Made by a program: the position numbers and the translations under genes. The notes beneath the pieces are model-generated. The model saw only the letters and a program-made list of their open reading frames with translations. It searched no databases and had not been told where the DNA came from. Positions 1 through 12,034 of a stretch of 64,000 nt of DNA are shown here, piece by piece. The stretch covers positions 9,722,652-9,786,651 of the forward strand of contig OZ034966.1 in NCBI GenBank assembly GCA_964030785.1, read 5' to 3'. This stretch comes from Siderastrea siderea (Eukaryota > Cnidaria > Anthozoa > Scleractinia > Rhizangiidae). Within the stretch, counting starts at the first letter, position 1; each line of letters begins with the position of its first letter.

Positions 1-748
1 GACAGCTGTTTTATTCTCGTGGGTACTGTTAACAGACTTCTTGCAACACAATTGTAGCACTCAAGGTGAGAACGATTTAAGTTTTGGCCGTCGGTACTTT
101 TGTTTTACTTTGGCTTTCATGATTCGAGCTTTTGAGTTTAATGGCGCGGGAAAACACTTGCATCCGAAACCTCGAATCAAATGATACGGCTCAATCCGTT
201 CCGTTTTCTTGTTGAGAAAAAGTGCAGTTCCATTTGTCCAAAATAATCCACCGAGAATTCCATTCAAATGGTAAGCGCTCCTGGTGTCAGCTAGGATGGG
301 AATCCACTGAGATTGTTTTTTTTTAAATGAGTAACCTAATGTCTGAAATTATTTGAACTGCAGTCAGTTTTGGTAAATTACTAGCATGTTTTGTATCCTT
401 GATTTGATAACTGATGTTTACGGAAAATTTGGTTGCCAAATTTATTGTTTACGTTTAGTTTTCATCAAAAATCGTTCTCAGACCGTTGCCGTCAAATTTA
501 ATAGTAAATGAGGCCCTGTTTAAAAAAAATTGACTTGCAACTTTCATGCATTTTTACAATGCTTTAATATTTTTTTAAATTCTTTTGCAATATTTGAACA
601 ATTTACACCTAGATATCAAAATATCCCATGCAGGCTGTTATCACCTAAGTCGCTACGTGGTAATTTCATAGCTAATGAAGGTATTAACTGAATTCTAACT
701 GTTCTTATATATTTTAAATTTCTTCTGGACTCTATGCCCCGCGCTTAG
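1..748. other. Upstream intergenic stretch, no gene recognised
   Basis: AT-rich sequence before the pentraxin gene. A 68-codon minus-strand open frame at 61-267 has a basic, Lys/Arg-rich C-terminus, but no family was recognised and no splice context supports it. The part just before 749 should hold the 5' UTR and promoter of the PAN-pentraxin gene; no clear TATA box was singled out. Confidence 0.4.
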
Positions 749-3700
749 ATGATGAAGCTGTCTCAGAACCTACTGGCTTTTGCTGTAGTTCTCTATGTTA
801 CGCCGTGGTTGCCTCATTCAAAAGCTGTTAGCAAATGCACTTCGCGACGTTCAAGTTTTGGCAAAGCGCTTCAAGGTCACACGTTTGAGATGTTCAAGGC
901 AAACTACCCGTCTGGTTGCGTGATAAGGTGCCAAAATGAGCTCAAATGCCAAAGCTACAATTATGTCTTGGAAGAAAAAATCTGCGAGTTAAATAACCGA
1001 TCCAAGGAGGCGAGACCTGAAGATTACGTAACCGACCCAGCTCGGATTTACATGACAATCCAGTTGAATAGAGGTAGGTATTTTCGAATGCATTTGGGGT
1101 CAAACTCGAAATATAGAGAGCGAGAAAGAATCCCCATTCATCTATTCCTGGCTGTGTAGCGAGATATCAATTTTCTGCCCGGTTTTCTAAGACTGGCTAA
1201 ATCGAACAAAACTAGCGGTTTCTCTCTGGCGGTAATACTCCGCCCGAAAACTAAATGATGTCTCATCAAACACAGTATTTCTATTCTTTGTCACCAGCTG
1301 GGATATTACATTTGGACCTGTAAAATGCGAAAAAACAGAAAATAAAATATAAGGTTTTTCAAGTCTCTTAGCGTCCTTCAGTGTTTCCGGAAAAGCAAAA
1401 AACCCTAAACTCTTTGAATGGAATGATCAAACGACCTTTTAAAGGAAATCATGTAGGACAACTCACTAAGCTGAGCTGATGGGTTAAGTCTTAAAACCAT
1501 TATATTGTTGACATTTCTTTGATTTGTACTCCCGTTTGCTTCATGTGCAGGCGCTCTATAAGCTGTTGTTCTTTATATATGGTAGACTATCACATATAAG
1601 AAGTAGTAACTTGTGCATGGTGTTGTAAGCATCATATTACAATAGTTGCATTACATCTTTGTGAATAAAAACAAGAAAATAAAAATGATTGTAACAGAAT
1701 ACAAACGTGCATGTTGTTTTTTTTTTTGCCCACGCAGTTCCTCTCGGTTCCATTCGTGAGGTTCCTGCAGAGTCGTGTGAGGAAGTCAAGGCGAGTGAAG
1801 GAGAGGAAGCTCTCTGTAAAAACTGGTTGAAGCCTGCCAGCTCGGCAGAGACAACTCTGGTGCACTGTTATTTGAACACAAAAGGTTGGCTGCAATTTTA
1901 CTGAACAACAATAACTAGTACCAACATTAGTAAAACCACTTTGTGCCAAGGGCAAAAATAGATCGAGCAGGACCGAAATTTACTCGAAAACGAAAAGCAA
2001 AAAGACGACGTAACTTTTTTCTTAAAACCACTACGCGAATTACGCTACTGGTGAGAATGAATTAAGGTAAGAAACACTATTTAAATAGCCAACTGTGAAG
2101 CGTCCTTGATCGGAAAGAATGTGTGCCATTCTGCATGAAGGACAACTTTTTGCTCCATTTTTTACGGGTTTTTGAGTTGCCGTGATGTAGCGGAAAAGGC
2201 CGAAAACTCTCCGCACGTGCTGGGTGGAATTGTCAGAAAGATTGAAGTGCAACTGGTTATGATCCCTTTTTTTCGAGGTCTCGATCTCGCAATTATCGTG
2301 GAAACAATCACCCAGTCCTCTATATGCATACTCTGCAAAGGGTGCATTAGTCGTGCGGGTATGCAGTAAATAACATTAAATTAGTCGAGGTGCACATGAA
2401 ACGGTTGGCGATTTTAGGAACCTTTAAGTTATCGCTTAAAGGTTTTAAATTAAAGCACGCTTCTTCAAGACCGTTTAATTGGAAATCATCAAAAGTTTAG
2501 AAAATATCAATGTTTCTTATACAGCTGGTAGTTTGTTTGGACTCCCTTTGAGATACTTCAACTGTTTTATATCTTTCTATTGTTTTTATTTCTCAACAGT
2601 GTACCGAATGATATTTCCGTCACTTTCCACGGAGAATTACGCCATGAAGGAAAACGCCATCAAAGAGGACCTGACAGCATTCACTCTGTGCCTTTTCGTG
2701 AAACTGGATTCTGATGCAATCGCGAACGTTGAACAGACAGTTTACAGCTATTCTACCTCGTCATCACCATGGGGAAATGGAATATATCTTGCGCTTTTTT
2801 CTCCAACAATTGAAATCGATATTGAGGATGAACACAGGTAAACTTGCATCGCAATCTAAGGGCCGATTTAGAAGGTACGACTTTTGCTCAACACTGTCGC
2901 ATGCAACTTTTGTAGCGTGTGATGCTCGTGTCATCGAAAAAATCGTGAACAACGTACATCATTTATCACTGCCTCTGGCTACGAATGTCGTAAGATTTCA
3001 AAACTTGTTTCAAAATCCTACGACATTTTTATGTCGTGAGCAATAATCGTGAGTTGAGGCAAGTCTTGATTAACACGAAGGAACTAGTGTCGTAGGCTAT
3101 TGGTCAGCATGTCGCATGCGACAAAGGTGTACGGTGTATGTATTTCGACCCTAAGAAACTAACTCTGTGATTCGTCAATAACAAGCTAGGAAAATGTAAG
3201 TATTAGGTGCCGCCTATCAAAGTTTCGTTGTGTGAGGTAAATTTCAACTAGGACTTCTCTAGGTCCAGTAGTTCGAAAGCTGGGGGTTTCAGCTGGGGGT
3301 TCGGCTTTCGGAGCACTTAACAGAGTCTCAGTGCTCTTACAATTATGCAAATAAAAGAAATCAACTAATACTAATACTAGTTACTATGCTAAATCTATAC
3401 TAATTTACAATAACTATTCAACGGTAGGAACTAACATAACAGTAATAATAATTAATTTTTGAAAAGGAAGGTTCTGAAACTCGCTTTGAAAGCGGCTACA
3501 GATGCAGAGTTCTTAATCTCACTAGGTAGTTTATTCCATAATGTAGGAGCTGCGCAACTGCAAAGGCTCTTTCTCCGTACAATTTTGTCCTACATTTGGG
3601 GACTACAAGTAGACTAGAGATTTCAGATCGTAAACAACGGGATGGCTTATAGACAGTGAGCAGTTCCGATAGATATGTAGGGGCCAGACCATGAAGCGCC

Positions 3701-5806
3701 TTGTAAGTAATGAGAAGAATCTTAAAGGTTATTCGCTTCCTCACAGTTAACCAGTGAAGGTTATTTAAAACTGGAGAAATGTGATCGAATTTCTTGACCC
3801 TTGCTACAAGTCGCGCCGCTGAATTTTGAATTCGCTGTAACTTTGCTTCTTGGCATGCTGGCAATCCATAGATCAGACTGTTGCAACTGTCCAATTTTGA
3901 AGTCACAAAAGCAGGGACTAGTCTCTCAGTGTTATTCTGACTTAAGTATCGTATATATATTATATATTATTATTCAACAAATTGTCACTATGCCCATATA
4001 TGGTAAGGAAGCCCTCAATATCTGTCATCCGTACATGACAGATATCCTGCGATATACGTAAATGACCATATTTGGAAGAGCACTGCAGATTTCTTTCATT
4101 GCTTGTTTGGCGGACATTTTGAAAAGCGAGGCAGTTTTAGCAGTGTTCTCCGGAAATTTTAACTCCCTCCAAGAAACCTTCCACGATTAAATGCTCTCAA
4201 AAAGTCAACAAGTATTTGCTTCAGCTCACAAAGATATCCAGAGGTTGACTTGGAATTTTCATAGTGAGAACTCAACAAAGAAAATGATATTGCGAACGAA
4301 GCAGCACACTTGCTCACGGAAAGTTGTAAAGTTGAAAAGACTTTAATTCACAAGAAGAGGACTTATTCTCGGTAAGGTAGCAGTATTTTTTTTACTCTGT
4401 CTTCTCATTTCCAAACATGGGTTTGTAAATGTCTTTTTTTAAGTGAACGGCAGAAAACTTCGATTTCTTGAAGTTCTGTTTTGATTTTTATTACGTGTTG
4501 CTAGCTTTTAGCGTTTTCATCATAGAACCATAGTTTTTCTCTTTATGAAAATGGTAGTCGATGAGAATTTGTTGAATAATAAAACAATTATCCTGCTCAA
4601 TCTTGCGGAATATCCCCTGATTTAGCCAACTCGGCCTACGGCCTCGTCGGCTAAGTATCAGGTGATATTCCGCGCGATTTCGCAGGATAATTGTTAAATA
4701 TTTCACAAAAGCCATCCCTGAGACTAATTATAATTTACAGCAACTACTATGCACTTTGAAAAACCGGTCACTATATCGAAAATATAAATTGATTTTAGTA
4801 CTCAACTTCTCAATGGAGCTCTTCGAGAAATTTCAATGCTCTTAAGGCTTTCTTAAATCGAATGATTTAAAACTGACGCTTCAAACTTGCAGTGAAAAGT
4901 TATTTTAAGTAAGATATAACGAAACATTTACTTCAGTTACAGTTACAACTTTGTTACCCCTGGGTACGCCACCGTTAATGAGCTTTAGAACAACAGGAGA
5001 AGAAGAAAGTGTTCTCTGTACTCAGGGCTGAGAGGGGAAAGGCATCGTGCATTGTTTTCGTTGAAAAGAGTGTACGATGATATGTCTATAACAGACAAGT
5101 TTGCATCTCTATTCGCTAATTTCATCACTGCTTTAGCTCGCACTAGAAGATGCGTTCTCAATTTTGAATTAGAGGTATCTTCCTTAATTCAATTATTTGC
5201 AAGCTCATCCAATCAATTATTCACTTTCAAAAAAAATTGTTCATGTTTTTTTCGGAAAGAATATAAAAGTTGTTCGGGCTGTAAATGTGCGCAGAAAAAT
5301 GCTATTATAATCGATAAAAGCCTTGTAAAGTACAACAAGACAACTGAAAATGGCTATTTATTGTTTCTGAGCTTCTGTCAGCCGAATCATGAACACGAAA
5401 CTCATTGCTGCAGTTGTTGTTGTTTTAAAGGGTACTCAAAAACAAGATCGAAGACGTTAAGTGGCACTACATTTGCGTGACATGGGACAACACTGCTGGC
5501 ACCTACCAACTGTACATGGATGGCCAACTCACAGCCAGTGGTGGAGGACTAATGAAAGGTCATGTGATCCAAAGTGGAGGTACTGCTGTGCTGGGACAGG
5601 ACCAGGACAGTATGGGAGGCGGGTTCGACACCGACGACGCGTTTGGGCCTGGTCAGTTGTCAGAGGTGAACATGTGGAACAAGGCTCTATCGGAAAGTGA
5701 GATTGCCGCTCAGTATCAGGATTGCCGCATTCCCCAAGGCTCTGTCCATGCGTGGTCCCAGTTTAAAGATGCTATTCATGGCAAAGTGCAAGTAGAGGAA
5801 CCGTGA
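749..5806 (+). CDS. Secreted PAN/apple + pentraxin-domain protein (complete, 4 exons)
   Basis: Exons 749-1073, 1738-1884, 2600-2837 and 5431-5806 join in frame with GT-AG introns to give 361 aa. Residues 1-26 are a hydrophobic signal peptide ending in SKA. Residues about 30-103 form a PAN/apple-like cysteine module (motifs SGCVIRCQ, CQSYNY). A linker follows, then a pentraxin/LamG-like lectin domain from about 160 to the end. C188 (AFTLC) and C252 (WHYICVTW) match the conserved pentraxin disulphide pair, and QDQDSMGGGFD from residue 293 matches the calcium-site segment of pentraxins. The product should be secreted and bind ligands extracellularly; the ligand cannot be told. The phases match exactly (1, 1, 2), so no exon appears to be missing although intron 3 is 2.6 kb. 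That intron holds a LINE tail and a palindromic MITE, and part of it was copied in inverted orientation to 18.2-20.9 kb. Confidence 0.88.
2857..3046. repeat. Partial TIR element, AGGGCCGATTT end only
   Basis: After a TA dinucleotide the sequence begins AGGGCCGATTTAGAAGG, the same terminus as the complete TIR element at 12736-13647. No matching right end is visible nearby, so this looks like a degraded or truncated copy inside pentraxin intron 3. It contains short repeated words such as GTCGCATGC. Confidence 0.45.
3300..3925 (-). mobile_element. 5'-truncated CR1-like non-LTR retrotransposon (RT C-terminal end)
   Basis: The minus-strand frame at 3496-3906 encodes the end of a non-LTR reverse-transcriptase ORF with hallmark words SKLDSCNSLIYGLP, LQRIQNSAARLV and HISPVLNNLHWL, followed by FKILLITYKALHGLAP. 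These match the conserved C-terminal part of CR1/L2-type elements. Upstream RT motifs and an endonuclease are absent, so this is a dead 5'-truncated insertion in pentraxin intron 3. It is missing from the inverted copy of that intron at 20.6-20.9 kb, so it lies outside or postdates the copied part. Confidence 0.85.
4583..4695. repeat. Palindromic MITE (foldback) in pentraxin intron 3
   Basis: About 113 bp whose arms are complementary: AACAATTATCCTGC at the left and GCAGGATAATTGTT at the right, with inner arms around GCGGAATATCCCCTGA and TCAGGTGATATTCCGC and a central GGCCTACGGCC. Such long hairpins are typical of short non-autonomous DNA elements. Confidence 0.7.
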
Positions 5807-6211
5807 TCCAAACTTTCTGAGTTTTCAAGATCCATATACAGTGATAGCTGTTATCTGGCTGAAAGATCCGTTAGAATCCTGCTCATTGTTTCGCGGACAG
5901 AATTTTGTAATATACGGATCGCTAACTGACAGACAGCTACATTTCTCAGTGTCTAAAAAAAACTTGAGGCATTTAAATTCCTACTTCATCTCTAGTTTAG
6001 AACTTTAGTGGAAGGTATATGAAAGTTCTTACACCATATGAACACTATTCACCCAGCCATAAGGTTCGCTTCAAGGAGCCCAGTCTTACCACAGCGTAGT
6101 AAACTTCCGTTGTGTCAGTCATGTTGAACAACAGAGCTCTTTCTGTGGGCCTTTTTACGTTACACACGAATAATGTCCTTCTCGGTCAACCTTTCTTTTC
6201 AACTACTGAAC

Positions 6212-6217
6212 AATAAA
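6212..6217 (+). terminator. Candidate poly(A) signal of the PAN-pentraxin gene
   Basis: AATAAA lies about 400 bp after the stop codon of the pentraxin gene. It is the clearest canonical signal I noticed in the downstream flank, which implies a 3' UTR of about 0.4 kb. Confidence 0.45.
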
Positions 6218-7339
6218 AACAACTGTACCCAGGTACCAGCAAACCGTTAGGGAATCCTAACAGAATTTAAATGATGGGTGGAAAGGGGGTAACCCTACAA
6301 TAGATTAGCATCGCACTGAGGGAGAGTAGTGATATTACCAGTCGAGTCATCCCTCGGAAAGAGGAATGTTTCAATCCCTCATCTTGCAGCTATTTTGGAA
6401 CCATCCTGCCATCCTGACTCTTCCAGACACGTTATCGCCATCCCGCGTGGTTTAGCCCGCGTGTTAGTTTTCAAGCAGTTTTGTAGTTTAGTTGAAAATT
6501 CTCATTATCCTGCAGAAAATTTACACTGCAGTTAGAGAAATAAAGTTAAAGGGGGTACTCCATGGTTCTTAAAAAACACGAGGGGAATCTCTATCAGGCG
6601 TCTATAAGAGAATTACTCCGAGTGCCTGGAATTGAACTAATGAATAAATATGCATTCATCTGCTAGGTCCATGGAAATATGTGCATGCAATAATAACCAG
6701 TTTAAGTCAGACAATTTGAAATGCGTACTAAGAATAAGCGATGATTACAAAGCTTTCTTGAAACACTACGTCTTCAAAGAAAGTTTAAATTAAACAGTCC
6801 TACAGGTTTGACTGGGGAGAACATTTACAATAATGGACTTGACAAGTGATCTAAGCACAAAAAAGAAAAATAAAATCAATTTTAAAAAATGAGCCCACCA
6901 AATGCATTTGCAAAGACACCAGCCCGACAGGTTAATTAGCAACGCACTTTTTTGTCAAGAATGGAAATGTAAACGAGCTCATTACAAATTGGAGCAACTG
7001 AGTGAAACTGAGTGCTTAACAGGAATATTTTGATACACATTTCGCTTCACGGCTTTCTAACGAACATCACATACGAACATTTTACTTTGTAGCGGCAACA
7101 GAATATACAAAGTTAGGAAATGTTTTTGACTTTTTTCGCTGTAAAGGATAATCATCAGCTAGCAGAATTTCTTGTGTCAATTTAAAAAATTGACAAGTAT
7201 TCCACATTAATAATTCTCCAGTTACGTACTTTGCATAACAAAAAGTATCACAAGTTTTCACATGCTTAACTTCTATTGGTCCTGACCGGATGGTTTGGGC
7301 GGAATCACTATACTCAGCACTCACTATACTTAGCATATG

Positions 7340-7720
7340 AAATCACTAATCTTCTCACCCATGATATCATCCATGTTGTTACCCATGGTGTCACTCATGA
7401 TGCCACTGATGAACGCACCAACGAGCGCACCCCCATCAATGCACTCATGTATTCATCCATGAACGCACCTATGAATGTACCCATTAACGTACCCACCGAA
7501 CGCCCACATAAACTCACCACGAACTCACCCACAGAAACACCCATGAACACACTCATCTATTCATCCTTGAAATCACCCATGAACTCGCCCATGAAAGCAC
7601 CCATAAAATAAGCCTCGAATTCTTTATAAATTCCCCCACCCGTAAAATCCGCAACAAATTCATCCCTGAACTCATTCCTGAACTCAACCACCCATGAGCT
7701 CACCCATGCGAGTGCGAGTG
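7340..7720. repeat. Degenerate minisatellite, about 12-bp unit
   Basis: Roughly 380 bp built of variants of a CACCCATGAA-type unit, with CCCATGAAC and TTCATCC words recurring at 8-12 bp spacing. An open frame (7276-7611) rich in Met, Asn, Pro and Thr is a by-product of the unit length and is not called as a gene. Confidence 0.75.
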
Positions 7721-8630
7721 AGTGCAAAAAGGTGAAGTGAAGAAAGGTCTTACATCAGGGGGAGCAGGCAATTTTAAGTGATTTTCCTAGGGATTTTCTT
7801 CATTGATTGCTTTCACGGGCGAGTTCCTGGCGGTACCGGTTAGAAGCTCCATGGTTATGAGCTGATGGAAGCCCTTCCGAAGCTATGTGAGTGCTCAAGT
7901 TGTCGAAACGTCAGTCAAAGTTATCACAAACGGACCCTCTGAGAGGATTACATTCAACCGAACGATCATACTTCACCGACTTCCAAGCTGCTCAAAGAAC
8001 AGAATTGAATGTCTTCATGTTACATCAAAGCGTTCAAATAATTTCGATTTAGTTCAGAAGTCAAACAAAAAGACCGAAATTCCACAAGGCTGAAAGTTGG
8101 CCAACCGAGTTACAGAGGTTGATACGCCTACTTTGGACTATACGAACTCAGCAGTAGAATTTAATGAATCAATTAACTTCGCCTATTAACGTTCCTTTTA
8201 ACATCCACCCAGCTAAACCGTCTCTAGTCTTTGTTATCAGTAGCTTTCAGAATGATCAAGAAATACAGGTAGTAGTAGCCATTGGCGTAATGAGCTTAGC
8301 ATGTAAATTGTATTAAAGTGATATATTTATTTTATTAAAGGTTCCTGAAAGCTTATCTTCATCTTGTGCTAGCGGTTTTATCTTTCCCCACTTTTTATCA
8401 CTAGACGACAGCACGCAGATCGTCAATTTTTTTTACAGTAAAAACATCAAAAGACGAAAAAATCGGGTTCTCAGGTTTCTTATAATGGGCAACCTTTTCG
8501 TTTATTGTTCTCTTTTATATAGTGCATATCCCACTAGGAATGCCCCCCCCCCCCCTTCTCCTGTCCATCGTTCATAGGCTAGCGTAGGTGACATCAGACA
8601 CAAACACACACAAAACCAGTACAATGTACA

Positions 8631-8636
8631 TTTATT
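8631..8636 (-). terminator. Poly(A) signal of QOR copy 1
   Basis: TTTATT on the plus strand reads AATAAA on the coding strand, about 600 bp past the stop codon. The same signal with the same flanks exists at 21291-21296 in copy 2, which supports it. Confidence 0.6.
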
Positions 8637-9229
8637 CCATCATACATGAAAGCCTTAGCAACAAATTTTTTTGATTGACGTCCCTACTGAGTTGAAAGAG
8701 GTGGATCCACGAATTTTCCAACAGGCTTGGTCCGAGTGGCAACTGTACTTGATACTTCAAATGCAAAAGAATGATGGTTGTTTACCATTTACAGGGCGAA
8801 ACAGGTTGGTCCACGATTCGTACAAATGGTGAGCAAAACCTCCCGAAGGGGAAACTCCGTTCGGGATTGGTGTGTACCATTTGTGCAATTCACTCTAATT
8901 TACTCTAATTGATTAATTGACTATTGGTGCAGGGCTTGTAACTGGTAAGAATATGGTAGATGGAATACAATTTTCCGTTCGGATACTCCGGTTGAGAATT
9001 TTGGACGACCTCTCAAGACGGTCCGTTTATCTTGTAAAATTTTCCAGTTCTGTCAAACCAAAATAGCCTCACCATTTACACTGCAACCGAATTTCCCGGA
9101 TTCCCTTTTTTTGCAAATGGTAAACACTCATCGAGTGACAACTAAGCTGATTTCCGGCAAACTAGGTCTACCAGTTTACCCTATTTTTTTCGTAGCGTTC
9201 CTTTACTTTGGTTTGAACGCATTCATGCG

Positions 9230-11999
9230 TTATGGCTGCAGAAGGACTTTTCCGGTAGTCTGCCTTCCTTCCAACATATCATGCGCTTTCTTCACGTCAG
9301 ACAGAGGAACTACAGTGATTCCACCGCTGAACTTAAGTTTTCCTTCAGCTAGCCAAGTGAAGAGCTCGTTTGCCCTCTGGCTATACTCTGCAGGGTCTTC
9401 CACAAAATGAAAATTGACACCATAGGTGACGTAAAAGGAGCCCTTGGCCAGAATTCCGACGTTCAGTGGATCAGCAGGACCCGATGCTCCTCCGAAAGCT
9501 ACCACCGTTCCTCTCCGCGCCAAACAGTCAAAATCTAAAAGTGAAGGTAAGAAATACAAAATATGCAAACTTATGGCACAAGAAAGACTTAAACGACATA
9601 CTCACTAATTGCAACTGACTGGCTAAATGACTACGCGGATGTGAGCGCGGATAGAGTGATAAACAGTCTGATCGGTTACCGGACTAAATCAGACGGACGG
9701 AAGCTCTGACTGACTCACTTACTGACTAACTGACTCATGGACAAACATTGTCAACACTGAGTGATTAAAGAATGATCCAGTTAATGTGACCGACTGGTTA
9801 AATAAATTCCCGAATAAATCACTCTAAGTGACTAACTGTCGGGCTACTTGAAATTATCCACCTTGTTCAAAGCCCGCGCTCCTCCTCCACTGAGATTGCG
9901 TGACGGGCCCGTAAAACATCTGCGTTGGAGGTTAAGCTATTAAACGAGGGTGTCACCCGTGATTTGTAAGAAATTACAAATTGGCATCACGCCATTTCCC
10001 CAATTAGAACAAATTCCTGTTTTAATTTTTTGATTTCTTACTTTTAAGGAAAGTCGTTTTTCCAACACCATCATAAATTGCATTTACTCCTTTTCCGTCT
10101 GTGATCCTGTTCACTTCTTCCACAAAATCTTTCTGTGAGTAAAGGATGACCTCATCTGCACCAGCCTCCCTAGCTTTTACTGCTTTGGCCTCAGTACTGG
10201 TTGTTCCAATCACAAAGGCTCCTAAAAGATGGGACATATTTTAGAGTGCATGAGTATCGTAAAGCAATATTGCATGTACACTTGTCCATTCAGCTGGAGT
10301 CTTGTGGAGAAGCAGCCCGAATATGACTGACCTGTGTCACAGGGCGCCCACATTAAAATTGTAGTCTCCCTCCCTTTTATGAGTCTGCATCAAAGGTAAA
10401 CTATTGTGATTGCACAATGACAGAAGGTGGCTTGATACTTTTGTAGCCATGCCTCAAATGGGCGTGAGACGGGAAAACTGTTTGTGTCATTATGTTTGTT
10501 GTTTGGAGTTTTATGATGCAGCAAAACAGGAAAAAAAATCAATTATTGAACAACCAAAATGCACCTGTCAAAACCAAAGAACGAATCTTACTTCTTCTTA
10601 ATCTTACCTTACTTTTTTAATCTTACTGTCTGAATTACGAATAAAACCTTCAGCTATATTACAAGAACTTAATGACAGGTCCCTTGGAAAAAGTAACCTC
10701 TGTTTCCTTGAATCTCGATGACTTTTGTTGTGGGGAGACATCAAGATTCTCAGGAAAACGCACCATCTCTTTTCTTCAGGACCAGTTAGAGGGGCACACC
10801 TGAAAAATTTCTGCTAAAAGAGAAAGTTTACTAAGTATCACATGAAGTCTACCTGCATTCTTTGCAATCTGAACAATCAGGCTTCCCACCCCTCCTGCAG
10901 CCGCATGAACCAGAATCTTGTCTCCAGCTTTGATTGGGTAAGATGAACAAGCAAAGGCATGGGCAGTGAATCCTTGCCAAAGCGTACTGGCTGCCTGCTC
11001 CATTGTAAGGACATCAGGGACCTTGACAGCAAATTTAGGGGCAACTTTACTGTACTGAGCATAGGCATCTATAACAAATATATTCCATCAGGTTATGATT
11101 AACTCACATTTTAAAAGCTGCTTTTTATATTTATACCTTAGCAAAGGATAGGTGCTTGCACCCCCCATCTCCCCGTCTCCCCGTTCCCACTTCTCCACTC
11201 CTCATCCCTTTCCCCTCTCTAACAATATTCATATTACTGTCACTCCCAGGATTTTCTGAAAGGGGGGAAGGTAAATGTCCCTGGACCTATGGGGTCTGCA
11301 CTCTGGTGGTGAACTTACCCAGTCATGAACTGTAGAATATCTAATCCCACATTTCAAAGGGTGGAAGTGAAACATCTGCTAGTAAAACAACTTTAATTTT
11401 TCTAGTATTGTCTTTATGATCAATAAGGGAAAGACAAATTTGACAAAAAAAAATGGTCGCAGGGGGGTTGCAGCCAAGTGCAACCCCTCAACCACACCCA
11501 TGGATCAGCTTCTGATTTGGCCCTCAGGGACTTGCAGTTTTAATTGGCAAATTTGCTGATTTATGATTTCCCCTCCCTCCCCCGTCAAATCCTGTGAAAA
11601 AAAAGTTTTTTTAGTTAATTTTTTTTATTGTAGTCACAACAAATTTCACATACAACAGTTACACTACTATTACTACATATAGTTACAATACTATGGACAT
11701 TTCAAACATTGCAATACCTAAATCCTGTGAAAATGAAAATGAAATGGAAGAAACGCCACTTCCACTTCCACTTCTGTAAATAAAATCAAATTTAACGTGA
11801 GGGAGTTAAGTTGCCTTAAATCTTCTGAGCCAGGGGCTCATGTGTAAACACTTGACATCCAGATCGAATTGGAATTTGGAAATGTTGGTTTTTATGGAGG
11901 GAGGAAAACCGGAGTGCCCAGAGAAAACCCTCGGAGCAAGGAAGAGAACCAACAACAAACTCAACCCATATATGACACCGGGACCGGGAATCAAACCCG

Positions 12000-12034
<35 letters not shown>

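Larger units (their letters stand above)
5807..8314. other. Intergenic region between pentraxin and QOR copy 1
   Basis: It contains the pentraxin 3' UTR at its start and a degenerate minisatellite at 7340-7720. No coding gene was recognised; the open frames here lack family motifs or splice context. Confidence 0.5.

Noticed and set aside
7276..7611. 111-codon open frame
   Set aside because: It lies in a minisatellite whose unit length keeps the frame open; composition is repeat-driven.
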